From: Rhodospirillaceae bacterium
Lineage (GTDB): Bacteria > Pseudomonadota > Alphaproteobacteria > Kiloniellales > DSM-21159
Assembly (NCBI GenBank): GCA_006969625.1
Contig: CP030885.1
Location: forward strand, 4,227,430 to 4,291,429
Length of the DNA stretch: 64,000 nt
Direction: 5' to 3'
The position numbers were made by a program, and so were the translations under genes. Shown one piece after another: positions 47,315 to 57,251 of this stretch. Within the stretch, counting starts at the first letter, position 1. Every line of letters starts with the position of its first letter. Below the pieces are notes generated by a model that made no database searches, had not been told where the DNA came from, and saw nothing but the letters and a program-made list of their open reading frames with translations.

Positions 47315-47482
47315 ATGGCTAAGCCGAAGCGCAAAGAGGAACAGCCCGAGAAGTCGCAGCGCGAACGCTTCATCGAGACCGCCCGCGAGGTTGAGGTGGA
47401 CGAGTCGGGTGAAGCGTTTGAGCGCGCTATCAAGAAGATAGCAGTGAAGAGCGTCAAACCATCGCCGCGAAACGGATCATAA
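47315..47482 (+). CDS. Small IS1595-associated accessory protein
   Basis: 55 residues (MAKPKRKEEQPEKSQRERF then IETAREVEVDESGEAFERAIKKI). Small charged frames like this directly follow ISXO2-type transposases in several genomes; the role is unknown. It starts inside the transposase's last codons. Its 3' end overlaps the 3' end of the opposite-strand HEPN fragment, suggesting the right end of the element is lost or joined to foreign sequence. Confidence 0.6.
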   Translation: MAKPKRKEEQPEKSQRERFIETAREVEVDESGEAFERAIKKIAVKSVKPSPRNGS

Positions 47483-47720
47483 ACGCCCGAACCGCCTCGT
47501 ATACTTCCCTTGCCTGTTCTTCGGTGTAGGTTTTCTTTGGGTGCATGGTGTCATTCCGCCATGCCTGCTTTACATGATAAAGAAGAGAATGACATTCTGA
47601 CCAACTGTTGCGGCAATCACCCTTCGGCATCTTCTCTATGGCATTCCCAATATCGGAAAGAAGCTGGACACCCGTATCAACCGTTCGATTTTGGCGCTTC
47701 AGCGATGATTTCGATGTCAT
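47454..47720 (-). pseudogene. C-terminal fragment of a HEPN-type protein
   Basis: The downstream part (LSDIGNAIEKMPKGDCRNSW to the end) is a natural continuation of the N-terminal fragment at 48928-49530. It contains RNDTMH, the R-x4-H motif of HEPN nucleases. The first ~20 residues of this frame (MTSKSSLKRQNRTVDTG) look unrelated and probably come from rearranged DNA. It is split from its N-terminus by an IS5-type element. Confidence 0.7.
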
Positions 47721-47789
47721 GACGAACTTTGGGTTGCATTTCGGCCCCTGACGCCTCGATTTTGCGTCGTGAGAGGCCGTGAACAGCAG

Positions 47790-48935
47790 GTCCGGACAGA
47801 CTCATCCTGCGGCAGCGCGGCGTTCATGGAAGATCAGCCGGTCCATGTTGTACGCGAGATTGGCCAGCGTCAGTTTGGCTTCGGCGCGTTTGATCCCGAT
47901 GGTGCGGATAGACAGACCGTAGCGGTTCTTCTGATGGGCGAAGACATGCTCGACACAGGCTCGGATCGCGGACTTCTTCGCGTTGGCCCGCGCGGTCGTC
48001 GTTGGCATCGGCTTGCCTGCCGGTTTACGGCGGTGGATGCGGCTGACGAGCATCCGGCTCGACAGCCACTTCTCATTGCGTTGTGATCGATAGGCGCTGT
48101 CGGCCCAGACCTCGGCGGACGTGTTGTCGGTGCTGAGGACATTCCGCAACTGCCGACCATCTGGTGAGGAGGCCGACGTGACGGATTGTCCGCGGATGAA
48201 GCCGAACCGGCGATCGATGGCGATGTGCGATTTATAGCCGAAGACCGGTAGAGCGATCATCGGCAGCGGCGTGCCGTCGGGACGATATCGGACCTTGCCG
48301 CCGACCTTCAGCGTCCAGCGCGCGTCCGTGTCTTTCTGCGCAGCCTTGTTGGGCTCATCGGGCCAGATCTCCTCGGCGCTCTTACCTTCCTTGATCGCCG
48401 CCTTCTCCGGGTCGGTGTTCCGCTGCTTCGGTGCCGGGACCAGGCTGGCATCCACGATCTGGCCGGACATCGGAATGTAGCCCTTCTTGTGGAGTTGCCA
48501 GTCGAAGGCCTTCATCACACGCCGCAGCGTGCCCGTCTCAGTCAGCTTGTTGCGGAACAGGCGGATCGTGTTCTCGTCCGGCGTCGGCCCGCCAAGATCG
48601 AACCCGAGAAAGCGCATCCAGGATAGCCGGTCGCGGATCATGAACTCCATCCGCGCGTCGCTCAGATTATGCTGCGCCTGCAGGATCAGAACCTTGAACA
48701 TCGAGACCGGGTCGAACGGAGGGCGACCGCCCTTGGCGCCGTCGCCATAGCCGAGCCCATCGACCAGCCAGCCCCGGAAATACTCGAAGTCCACCGTCGC
48801 ATCGAGAACCTCCAACGGATCGCCGTCCCGGCTCAAAGCCTCAAGATGCTCCGACAAACTGAAAAAGCCACGCTGACGCATCAAACCCTCCCGGAAAATC
48901 ACCGAGAGCAGTGAATCATGACACGCCCTATCGGG
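47790..48935 (-). mobile_element. IS5-family (IS5-group) insertion, ends uncertain
   Basis: A complete transposase frame (47802-48881) is embedded in a HEPN-type gene. A CTAG lies at the right flank (48936-48939), but I find no matching CTAG or clear inverted repeat on the left. The left end or flanking host DNA may therefore have been deleted. Boundaries are estimates. Confidence 0.7.
47802..48881 (-). CDS. IS5-group transposase
   Basis: 359 residues from ATG 48881, with GGAGG five bases upstream; ATG 48902 is possible. Family blocks are GAKGGRPPFDPVSMFKVLIL, IRDRLSWMRFLGFDLGG and IRLFRNKLTETG. DDE residues lie in QIVDASLV, VWADSAYRS and EHVFAHQKNRYGL. It is intact in length, so it is potentially active. 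Confidence 0.93.
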   Translation of the reverse strand: MRQRGFFSLSEHLEALSRDGDPLEVLDATVDFEYFRGWLVDGLGYGDGAKGGRPPFDPVSMFKVLILQAQHNLSDARMEFMIRDRLSWMRFLGFDLGGPTPDENTIRLFRNKLTETGTLRRVMKAFDWQLHKKGYIPMSGQIVDASLVPAPKQRNTDPEKAAIKEGKSAEEIWPDEPNKAAQKDTDARWTLKVGGKVRYRPDGTPLPMIALPVFGYKSHIAIDRRFGFIRGQSVTSASSPDGRQLRNVLSTDNTSAEVWADSAYRSQRNEKWLSSRMLVSRIHRRKPAGKPMPTTTARANAKKSAIRACVEHVFAHQKNRYGLSIRTIGIKRAEAKLTLANLAYNMDRLIFHERRAAAG

Positions 48936-49530
48936 CTAGGTTTTTGCGGGTGTTCAGCTTTCCCCACTCTTTTTCCACTCTGGAAACACCAAGTTTTGAC
49001 GATAAAATCTGAACCGCCAATTCCATAACGCGCATCAAATGGAAAACAGAAGAGGTCCCAAGACCAAGAGCTAAGCATTTCCCGGCAGACTCAATATCCT
49101 CGACTGCATCAGGGAATTTTGCCTCAACAGACCCACCAAAATAAGCAGCATAGAACCGTTCATTTTCTGCTGGGACATATAGAAATTTGTGAGTTCTTAG
49201 CTCGGCCTCCATAGTTGAGCGGACCTGTCTAATGGAATAAAGTATCTCTGACTGTTTTTCTGGATTTTCTTGAATCAGAGCATAGGTTCGTTCCATATGT
49301 GAAGCGGTCACAGGAAGTTGAATCTGCGCGTCTATATCTATTAGCTCTTTCAGCCAACGACTCATCTTGTAAATGAATTCATCAGTAACTGGCTTGTCCG
49401 CGATCTCTTTAGAAATCGCATCCTCTAGATACGCGTCCATTTCAGTGAAAACGCGCGCATACCGAACAAAACGCTCTGCATGTGCCTTTAGCATTTCCCA
49501 AAGGTCCCAGAGGCGGTTGCGAGGGTGCAT
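48928..49530 (-). pseudogene. N-terminal fragment of a HEPN-type protein, broken by an IS
   Basis: 200 residues from ATG 49530, with GGAGGG nine bases upstream. The frame ends at a TAG at the IS junction. It includes KCLALGLGTSSVFHLMRVMELAVQ, typical of HEPN-like proteins of unknown role, but the R-x4-H motif lies on the separate C-terminal fragment. The DNA is clearly AT-richer than the rest of the window, suggesting recent acquisition. Loss of function is inferred. Confidence 0.75.
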
Positions 49531-49574
49531 CACTCTACACCCTCCCGCCTGGGTACGGGAAGTACAACATCGCC

Positions 49575-49606
49575 AAAAAAAGCCCCCGACCGCGGGGATC
49601 GGGGGC
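49575..49606 (-). terminator. Rho-independent terminator of the ectoine operon
   Basis: Perfect 8-bp stem GCCCCCGA (49582-49589) and TCGGGGGC (49599-49606), followed on the minus strand by seven T (49581-49575). It lies 72 bases after the ask stop and closes ectA-ectB-ectC-ask. Confidence 0.9.
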
Positions 49607-49678
49607 GAAGTTGGCGGAGCTCCGCGGCGACGGCACCGCACGGGCGCGCGCCGCGGACTCGGCATCGGCCAAGCGGTC

Positions 49679-51169
49679 TTACGCCGCCGATTGCATCGGG
49701 GTTTCGGTCTTCCGGGACGTCGGCTCGACGTCCTCGATCAGCGTCTTGTGCAGGGCGCGCACGGCGGCCACCTCCTGGTCGTCCGGCACGACGAACTGCA
49801 CATCGACGCCGCGGCCGTTCTCCTGCACCGCGATGGTCTCGACTCCGGCCTCCTCCAGCGCCTGCAGGCCGCGTCGGGTGACCTTGAGGCCGGCCATGGT
49901 GCGGCCGAGCGCACTGACCAGCGCCACCTTCTGGATGCGGATCTGCGCCGAGGGGTAGGCTTCGGCGATCTCGCGCTCGACCCGCCGCACCGCCTTCAGC
50001 GAGCCGCTGCAGTAGTGCGTGATGGTGTTGGCATTTGAGGTCTTGGAGACGATCCAGACCTTGTGCCGGGTCAGCGCCTGCAGGATGGCGGCGTCGTAGC
50101 CCTTGACGCCGACCATGTCCTGCTCGAACACCTCCAGCGCCAGCAGCGGCAGGCCGGTGACCATCTCCACGCGCGCCGCATCGCCGGCGTGGGCGCCCGG
50201 CTCCGCATCGATCAGGGTGCCGTGGTCGTGCGGCTCGAAGGCGTTGGCGACGCGCAGCGGAATGCCGGCCTGGCGCAAGGTCTTGGCGGCGCTCGGGTGG
50301 ATCGCCTCCATGCCCAGGTTGGAGAGCTGGTCGGCGACGTCGTAGTTGGTGCGACCGATCTTGCGCACCGCGCCCTCGCCGACCAGCTTCGGGTCGGCGC
50401 TGGAGAGGTGGAACTCCTTGTGGATCACCGCCTCGCGCGCGCCGGTCAGGGCGGCGATCTGCGCGAAAGTGACCTCGCTGTAGCCGCGGTCGAAGCGCTC
50501 CATCAGGCCCTCGCGGCATTGGGCGTAGCCGGTGGCGATCGGCAGTTCGCGGGCGACGTCAATCTCGGCGAAGCCGCGCACGATGCGTTCGCTCAGGTCC
50601 GGCTGACTCTCGTCGCGCCAGCCCGTCAGGTCGACGAAGCGAGCCTTGACGCCATGCCGGCGCAGCAGCAGCGCGGTATTGTGCGCCGAGTGCGCCTCGC
50701 CCAGCCCGGACAGCAACTCGCGGATGGTCAGCAGGTGCCGGTCGAGCTGGAAGTGCCCGTAGGAGCAGAGCCGCTGCAGGTCGATCAGGCAGTTGCGCGC
50801 GCCCTCGATGCGCTCGCGCACGAAATCGTCGGCGGCCCGGCGGTCCGCCGGGTCGCGCAGCAGGCGGGCGTTGTGGCCATGCATCTCCTCGGCCACCGCA
50901 TCCAGTGCCTGGCTCCAGCCGTGGCCGGTGTCGGCGTCGGCGAACAGCGCGTAGACGCCGGGCGCACCGGTCTTCTTGTCCTCCAACAGCTTGTTGGTGA
51001 CGCCGCCGTAGGCGGAGACCACGAAGATGCGGTCGTACAGGCTCGTCTCGTCGTGGCCGTTGATCAGCAGCGTGTCGAGCAGCTCGTCGCTGCGACTCAT
51101 CGAGGTGCCGCCGATCTTCTCGACAGTGTGCCCGGGCTGGGCAGGGCCAGTCTCGGTCTGTCGGATCAT
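49679..51169 (-). CDS. ask: Ectoine-pathway aspartokinase (Ask_Ect)
   Basis: 496 residues from ATG 51169, where GGAG lies nine bases upstream; ATG 51178 abuts that site. It opens HTVEKIGGTSMSRSDELLDTL, the Ask_Ect form, clearly different from lysC at 19.9 kb. C-terminal ACT domains are present, but the ectoine type is known to be insensitive to lysine/threonine feedback. It supplies aspartyl phosphate for ectoine and is last in the operon. Confidence 0.94.
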   Translation of the reverse strand: MIRQTETGPAQPGHTVEKIGGTSMSRSDELLDTLLINGHDETSLYDRIFVVSAYGGVTNKLLEDKKTGAPGVYALFADADTGHGWSQALDAVAEEMHGHNARLLRDPADRRAADDFVRERIEGARNCLIDLQRLCSYGHFQLDRHLLTIRELLSGLGEAHSAHNTALLLRRHGVKARFVDLTGWRDESQPDLSERIVRGFAEIDVARELPIATGYAQCREGLMERFDRGYSEVTFAQIAALTGAREAVIHKEFHLSSADPKLVGEGAVRKIGRTNYDVADQLSNLGMEAIHPSAAKTLRQAGIPLRVANAFEPHDHGTLIDAEPGAHAGDAARVEMVTGLPLLALEVFEQDMVGVKGYDAAILQALTRHKVWIVSKTSNANTITHYCSGSLKAVRRVEREIAEAYPSAQIRIQKVALVSALGRTMAGLKVTRRGLQALEEAGVETIAVQENGRGVDVQFVVPDDQEVAAVRALHKTLIEDVEPTSRKTETPMQSAA

Positions 51170-51264
51170 GTCGAACATCTCCGCCGGCCGGCCCCGCTTG
51201 TCGCCGCGCGGGGTCCGGCTCTCAATTGTGAAAGGTCGGGCTTGCAAAACGGCCGGCTTGCGCC

Positions 51265-51657
51265 TCAGATCGCCTCGCCCTCGAGGGCATAGGAGCCGTC
51301 TGCCTGGTGCACCTCGCGGCCGGTGACCGGCGGGTTGAAGCAGCAGGCCATCACCATCTCGGTCTTGCCGCGCAGGATGTGCTTGTCGTGCTTGTCGAGC
51401 GCGTACATCACGCCCGGCTTGATCTCGTGGACCTCGCCGGTGGCGCAGTCCTCGATCGAACCTTCGCCGGAGACGCAATAGACGCTCTCGAAGTGGTTCT
51501 TGTAGTGCAGGTGCAGTTCGGCGCCTTCGTAGATCGTGGTGATGTGGAAGCTGAAGCCCATGTCGTCGTCCTTCAGCAGAAGGCGGACGGACTCCCAGCC
51601 CTCCGACACCACGCGGCGCCGGGTGTGCTTGGATTCGTTGAAGTCGCGGACGATCAT
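51265..51657 (-). CDS. ectC: L-ectoine synthase
   Basis: 130 residues, the exact family size. It is a cupin that closes N-gamma-acetyl-diaminobutyrate to ectoine. The known iron-binding residues fall at the expected positions: E57 (KNHFESVY), Y85 (GVMYALD) and H93 (KHDKHIL). It is third in the operon, 68 bases after ectB. Confidence 0.98.
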   Translation of the reverse strand: MIVRDFNESKHTRRRVVSEGWESVRLLLKDDDMGFSFHITTIYEGAELHLHYKNHFESVYCVSGEGSIEDCATGEVHEIKPGVMYALDKHDKHILRGKTEMVMACCFNPPVTGREVHQADGSYALEGEAI

Positions 51658-51725
51658 CTCGGTCTAGCTCTCTATCCTGCTGATGGGTCTGACAGTTCGT
51701 GCCAGGCGGGCACGGCGGCCCGGCC

Positions 51726-53021
51726 TTACTCGGCGGCGATCGCCGTACGCTCCGTCGCCTCGCGCACCGCCGTTTCCAGGATGTCGAGGCCGCGCGCAAA
51801 GGTCTCGCGTGCGATGGTCAGCGGTGCCAGCACCTTGACCACCTCGTCGTGGGCGCCCGAGGTCTCGATGATCAGGCCGTGCGCGAAGCAGCGCGCGCAA
51901 ATGTCCTCGGCCAGTTCGCCCGAGCCGACGTCGATGCCGCGCATCATGCCCCGGCCCTTCAGCCGGGCGCCCCGCAGCAGGCCGGCGATCTCGCCCAGGC
52001 GCTTTTCCAGGAAGTCCCCCTTCTCGCGCACGTCGCCCTGGAAGCGGTCGTCGGACCAGAACTTCTCCAGCGCCACCCGCGCGGTGACGAAGGCGTGGTT
52101 GTTGCCGCGGAAGGTGCCGTTGTGCTCGGCCGGCGTCCAGATGTCGTACTCCGGCTTGACCAGCAGCACGGCAAACGGCAGGCCCATTCCGGACAGCGAC
52201 TTGGCCAGCGGAACCAGGTCGGGCGAGACGCCCATCTCCTCGAAGGAGAAGAAGCTGCCCGTGCGCCCGATGCCGGCCTGGATGTCGTCGACGATCAGCA
52301 GCGCGCCGTGCTTGCGCGCCAAGCGCTCGATGCCGCGCACCCAGTCGGCGTCGGCGGCGTTCAGGCCGCCCTCGCCCTGCACGGTCTCCAGGATGAAGGC
52401 CGCCGGCGCGTCGATGCCGCTGGAGGGGTTGTCCAGCATCATCTCGATCTGCTTGAGCGTATCCACGTCCGGCCCGAAGGCCTTGTCGAAGGGCATCCGG
52501 CTGGTGCCGCACAGCGGGCCGCCGCCGGCGCCTTCGCGCTTGCCGGCGTTGCCGGTGCAGGCCAGCGCGCCCAGCGTCATGCCGTGGAAGCCGTTGGTGA
52601 AGGCGATGATATTTTTGCGCCCGGTCACCTTGCGGGCCAGCTTCATCGCCGCCTCGACGGCATTGGTGCCGGTCGGGCCGGTGAACTGAACCCGGTGCTC
52701 CATGCCGCGCGGGGCCAGGACGATGCGCTCGAAGGCCTCGAGGAATCTCTGCTTGGCGTCGGTGAACATGTCGAGCCCGTGGGCGACGCCGTCGGCGGCT
52801 ATGTAGTCGATCAGCGCCTGCTTCATGTCAGGGTCGTTGTGCCCGTAGTTCAGGGACGAGCAGCCGGCCAGGAAGTCGATGTAGTCCTTGCCGTCGGCGC
52901 CCTTCAGCAGCGCGCCCTGGGCCGCGGTGAAGCTGATCGGAAAGCTGCGGCAGTAGCTGCGCGCTTCCGATTCGCGGCGGGTGTAGATGTCGGTCTCGGC
53001 CGTAGGAACGGTCGGTTTCAT
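51726..53021 (-). CDS. ectB: Diaminobutyrate-2-oxoglutarate aminotransferase
   Basis: 431 residues, class III PLP aminotransferase. The PLP lysine lies in PLAKSLSGMG, with DDIQAGIGRTG and the GTFRGNNHAFVTA block as in EctB. It converts aspartate semialdehyde to 2,4-diaminobutyrate. It is second in the operon, 132 bases after ectA. Confidence 0.97.
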   Translation of the reverse strand: MKPTVPTAETDIYTRRESEARSYCRSFPISFTAAQGALLKGADGKDYIDFLAGCSSLNYGHNDPDMKQALIDYIAADGVAHGLDMFTDAKQRFLEAFERIVLAPRGMEHRVQFTGPTGTNAVEAAMKLARKVTGRKNIIAFTNGFHGMTLGALACTGNAGKREGAGGGPLCGTSRMPFDKAFGPDVDTLKQIEMMLDNPSSGIDAPAAFILETVQGEGGLNAADADWVRGIERLARKHGALLIVDDIQAGIGRTGSFFSFEEMGVSPDLVPLAKSLSGMGLPFAVLLVKPEYDIWTPAEHNGTFRGNNHAFVTARVALEKFWSDDRFQGDVREKGDFLEKRLGEIAGLLRGARLKGRGMMRGIDVGSGELAEDICARCFAHGLIIETSGAHDEVVKVLAPLTIARETFARGLDILETAVREATERTAIAAE

Positions 53022-53153
53022 GTCGCGTCCTCGTGCTGTCGTGAGCCGTTAGGCGAGGGGACTCTGCCAGGGTACGGACAGGCGGGCCGATGCGCCGCCT
53101 GCGCCGTGCCGCTGTGCGTTCGTCGGCGCCAGTGGGGTTCGGGCTAGGGGAGT

Positions 53154-53735
53154 TCAGGCCACGTTGCGCAGCGGGGTCGGGGCCGTGCGCCGGCGCGCGA
53201 AGGCCTCGCCGAAGACGATCGTCACCAGGTGCTCGGTGTCGTGGCGGCCCTCGAAGTGCTCGTCGCGCTTGAAGTAGGCCTCGCGCTGCAAGCCCCCCTC
53301 GACCGCCTCCGCGAAGGCGCCGAACAACGCCCAGCTCGCCCGATTGTCCCTGGTGATCGTAGTCTTCAGGCGGCGCATCTGGCGGCAGACGTCGCGTTTC
53401 AACAACTCGCCGAGCATGCGCTTGCCGACGCCGCGGCCGCGTGCCGCAGCCGACACGGCCACCTGCCAGACGAACAGCGTGTCCGGTTCGCCCGGCACGA
53501 TGTAGCCGGAGACCCAGCCGACGATCTCGCCATCCAACTCGGCGACCACGCAGGTCTCGGCGAAGTGGTCGCACTGCAGCAGGTTGCAGTACATAGAGTT
53601 GTCGTCGAGCGGCCCGCAGTCGCGGATCAACTGCCAGATCGCGGCGCCGTCGCCGCGCTCCGGGGTTCTGAATGTGAGCTCCGCCATCGGCTCGTTGGGG
53701 CTGCACGACCGCCCTTGGGGTTCGGTTCGTTGCAT
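53154..53735 (-). CDS. ectA: Diaminobutyrate acetyltransferase
   Basis: 193 residues from ATG 53735, with AGGA nine bases upstream; ATG 53687 lacks such a site. GNAT fold with the acetyl-CoA loop ARGRGVGKRML and the EctA signature CGPLDDNSMYCNLLQCDHF. It acetylates diaminobutyrate. It is the first gene of the operon. Confidence 0.97.
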   Translation of the reverse strand: MQRTEPQGRSCSPNEPMAELTFRTPERGDGAAIWQLIRDCGPLDDNSMYCNLLQCDHFAETCVVAELDGEIVGWVSGYIVPGEPDTLFVWQVAVSAAARGRGVGKRMLGELLKRDVCRQMRRLKTTITRDNRASWALFGAFAEAVEGGLQREAYFKRDEHFEGRHDTEHLVTIVFGEAFARRRTAPTPLRNVA

Positions 53736-54110
53736 GTCCTGTTTTCCTGTTTATTTCGATGGCCCAAACATACGGATCATCGCGATAATTTCAACTACGA
53801 AGTCTGTGACCGTCTGCCCGCCTCGAAAAATTTCATGCTGGTCAGATACTTGTCTACGAGGCCGGATCCGGATGCCAGCCAGTGCGCAAGAAAATTGCTT
53901 TGCTCTATGAAACTTTTATGCCCGTCATCTATATCGGTATGCTTCGTGCGTCGAAGCGATTTCGCATTGCCGGAAGGCCGCTCTATGGGAAATCCTGCGA
54001 TACCTTCGAGGGTCGCTTCGCCACGTCGGTGCGGCGTGGGCGGTGCGAGCGCTCCGCGCAGCCGCCGCCGGCCGCCGCCGCGGCGGCGACGCTCATGCGG
54101 GAAAGGTCCG
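53736..54110. other. Divergent ectA / ectR control region
   Basis: 375 bases, AT-richer than the genes on both sides. On the minus strand a promoter-like pair, TTGAAA (53794-53789) and TATGTT (53772-53767), has a 16-base spacer and would start transcription about 25 bases before the ectA ATG. EctR probably binds somewhere here, though I could not define its operator. Confidence 0.55.
53767..53794 (-). promoter_or_regulatory. Candidate sigma-70-type promoter of ectA
   Basis: TTGAAA and TATGTT with a 16-base spacer match the -35/-10 consensus at 5/6 and 4/6 positions. They sit just upstream of the ectA ribosome-binding site. Confidence 0.5.
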
Positions 54111-54602
54111 ATGGAAGATCGCGCCCATAGCAGCCTGGTGGCGCTGCGCCGCATCCTGCGCGCCTCCGAGGCGGCGGCGCGGGAGATGGCGCGCCAAACG
54201 CAGCTCTCGACGCCGCAGCTCGTCGTCCTGCAGATCGTGCACGAGGCGGAGGAAGCGACGCCGAAGGCCATCTCGCAGCGCGCCGGCATCGCCCAGGCGA
54301 CCGCCACCGCCTTGCTCGACAAGCTGGAGCGGCGCGGCTTCGTCACCCGCCGCCGCGGCGAGACCGACCGCCGGCAGGTCTGGATCGCCCTGACCGAGGC
54401 GGGCCGCGAGGCGGTGCGTGCCGCCCCCGACCCGCTGCAGGACCGTTTCACCGAGCGCTTCCTAGAGCTGCCCGACTGGGAACAGGCCATGATCATGGCG
54501 GCGCTGGAGCGGGTCGCCGGCCTGCTCGACGCGGAGGCGCTCGACGCCGCGCCCGTGCTGCACGTCGGCGCTCTGGCGCCCGACGACCTGGAGCACCGCT
54601 GA
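54111..54602 (+). CDS. ectR: MarR-family regulator, EctR-type
   Basis: 163 residues from ATG 54111, preceded by GAAAGG. The winged helix is clear (ISQRAGIAQATATALLDKLERRGFVTRRRGETDRRQVWIALTEAG). It is divergent from ectABC-ask, the arrangement of the EctR1 repressors described for methylotrophs and other halophiles. It probably represses the ectoine operon at low salt. Confidence 0.85.
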   Translation: MEDRAHSSLVALRRILRASEAAAREMARQTQLSTPQLVVLQIVHEAEEATPKAISQRAGIAQATATALLDKLERRGFVTRRRGETDRRQVWIALTEAGREAVRAAPDPLQDRFTERFLELPDWEQAMIMAALERVAGLLDAEALDAAPVLHVGALAPDDLEHR

Positions 54603-54766
54603 GGTCGTCGGACGCGATTTCCAGCCGAACGCGCGGGCAGAGGGCTGCCATCCAATTTTGTCCCAGGACGCGGCGCCCGGGTCTCGGCGATACTACGGCG
54701 TGGCCGACATGGCGCCGTTGCGTCCCGGCCCGGGCGTATCCGCGTCGAGGCCGGAGGGAGCGGGAC

Positions 54767-54967
54767 ATGATCAGACCCAGCCAGTTTGCCGCCGAGATGG
54801 GCGAATTGGAGGCCCGCTTGACCGATGCGCCCGACGACCCGACGCGGCTGCGGCGCATGAGCGACGCGCTGCTGCGCGCCCATCCCGACCTCGCCGCGGA
54901 GGAGGTCGCCAGTCTGGTGCGCTGGTGGCGCGGCCGGCCCGCCGAGGTCTGGCGGATCGCCGGCTGA
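54767..54967 (+). CDS. Small hypothetical protein (66 aa)
   Basis: 66 residues, with a strong GGAGGGAG nine bases upstream. Mostly helical and charged (MGELEARLTDAPDDPTRL, SDALLRAHPDLAAEEV, LVRWWRGRPAEVW). I do not recognise the family. It is between ectR and glgX on the same strand. Confidence 0.65.
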   Translation: MIRPSQFAAEMGELEARLTDAPDDPTRLRRMSDALLRAHPDLAAEEVASLVRWWRGRPAEVWRIAG

Positions 54968-55067
54968 CCTGCCACGGATCCCACCGCCTCGGGCCGATCG
55001 CCGACGCGCTGTCCTCTGGCGTTGTCGCCCGTAAGCCGCTACCCATTTCCCCCGACGGCAAGAGACC

Positions 55068-57247
<2,180 letters not shown>

Positions 57248-57251
<4 letters not shown>

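Larger units (their letters stand above)
45542..47322 (+). pseudogene. IS1595-family (ISXO2-type) transposase split by an IS5-family insertion
   Basis: The N-terminal part (45542-46109) has the zinc ribbon (CPHC, CYAC) and the DDE entry EADETFIG. The C-terminal part (46946-47322) has LMTDEAAHYTKIG and NTIEGYFSIFKRGMKGTYQ. Joining 46109 to 46946, that is removing the inserted element plus one CTAG, gives an uninterrupted 314-residue frame reading VSTLAPIVEQNVALSARL across the junction. The interruption is therefore a clean insertion and the gene is otherwise intact. Confidence 0.92.
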
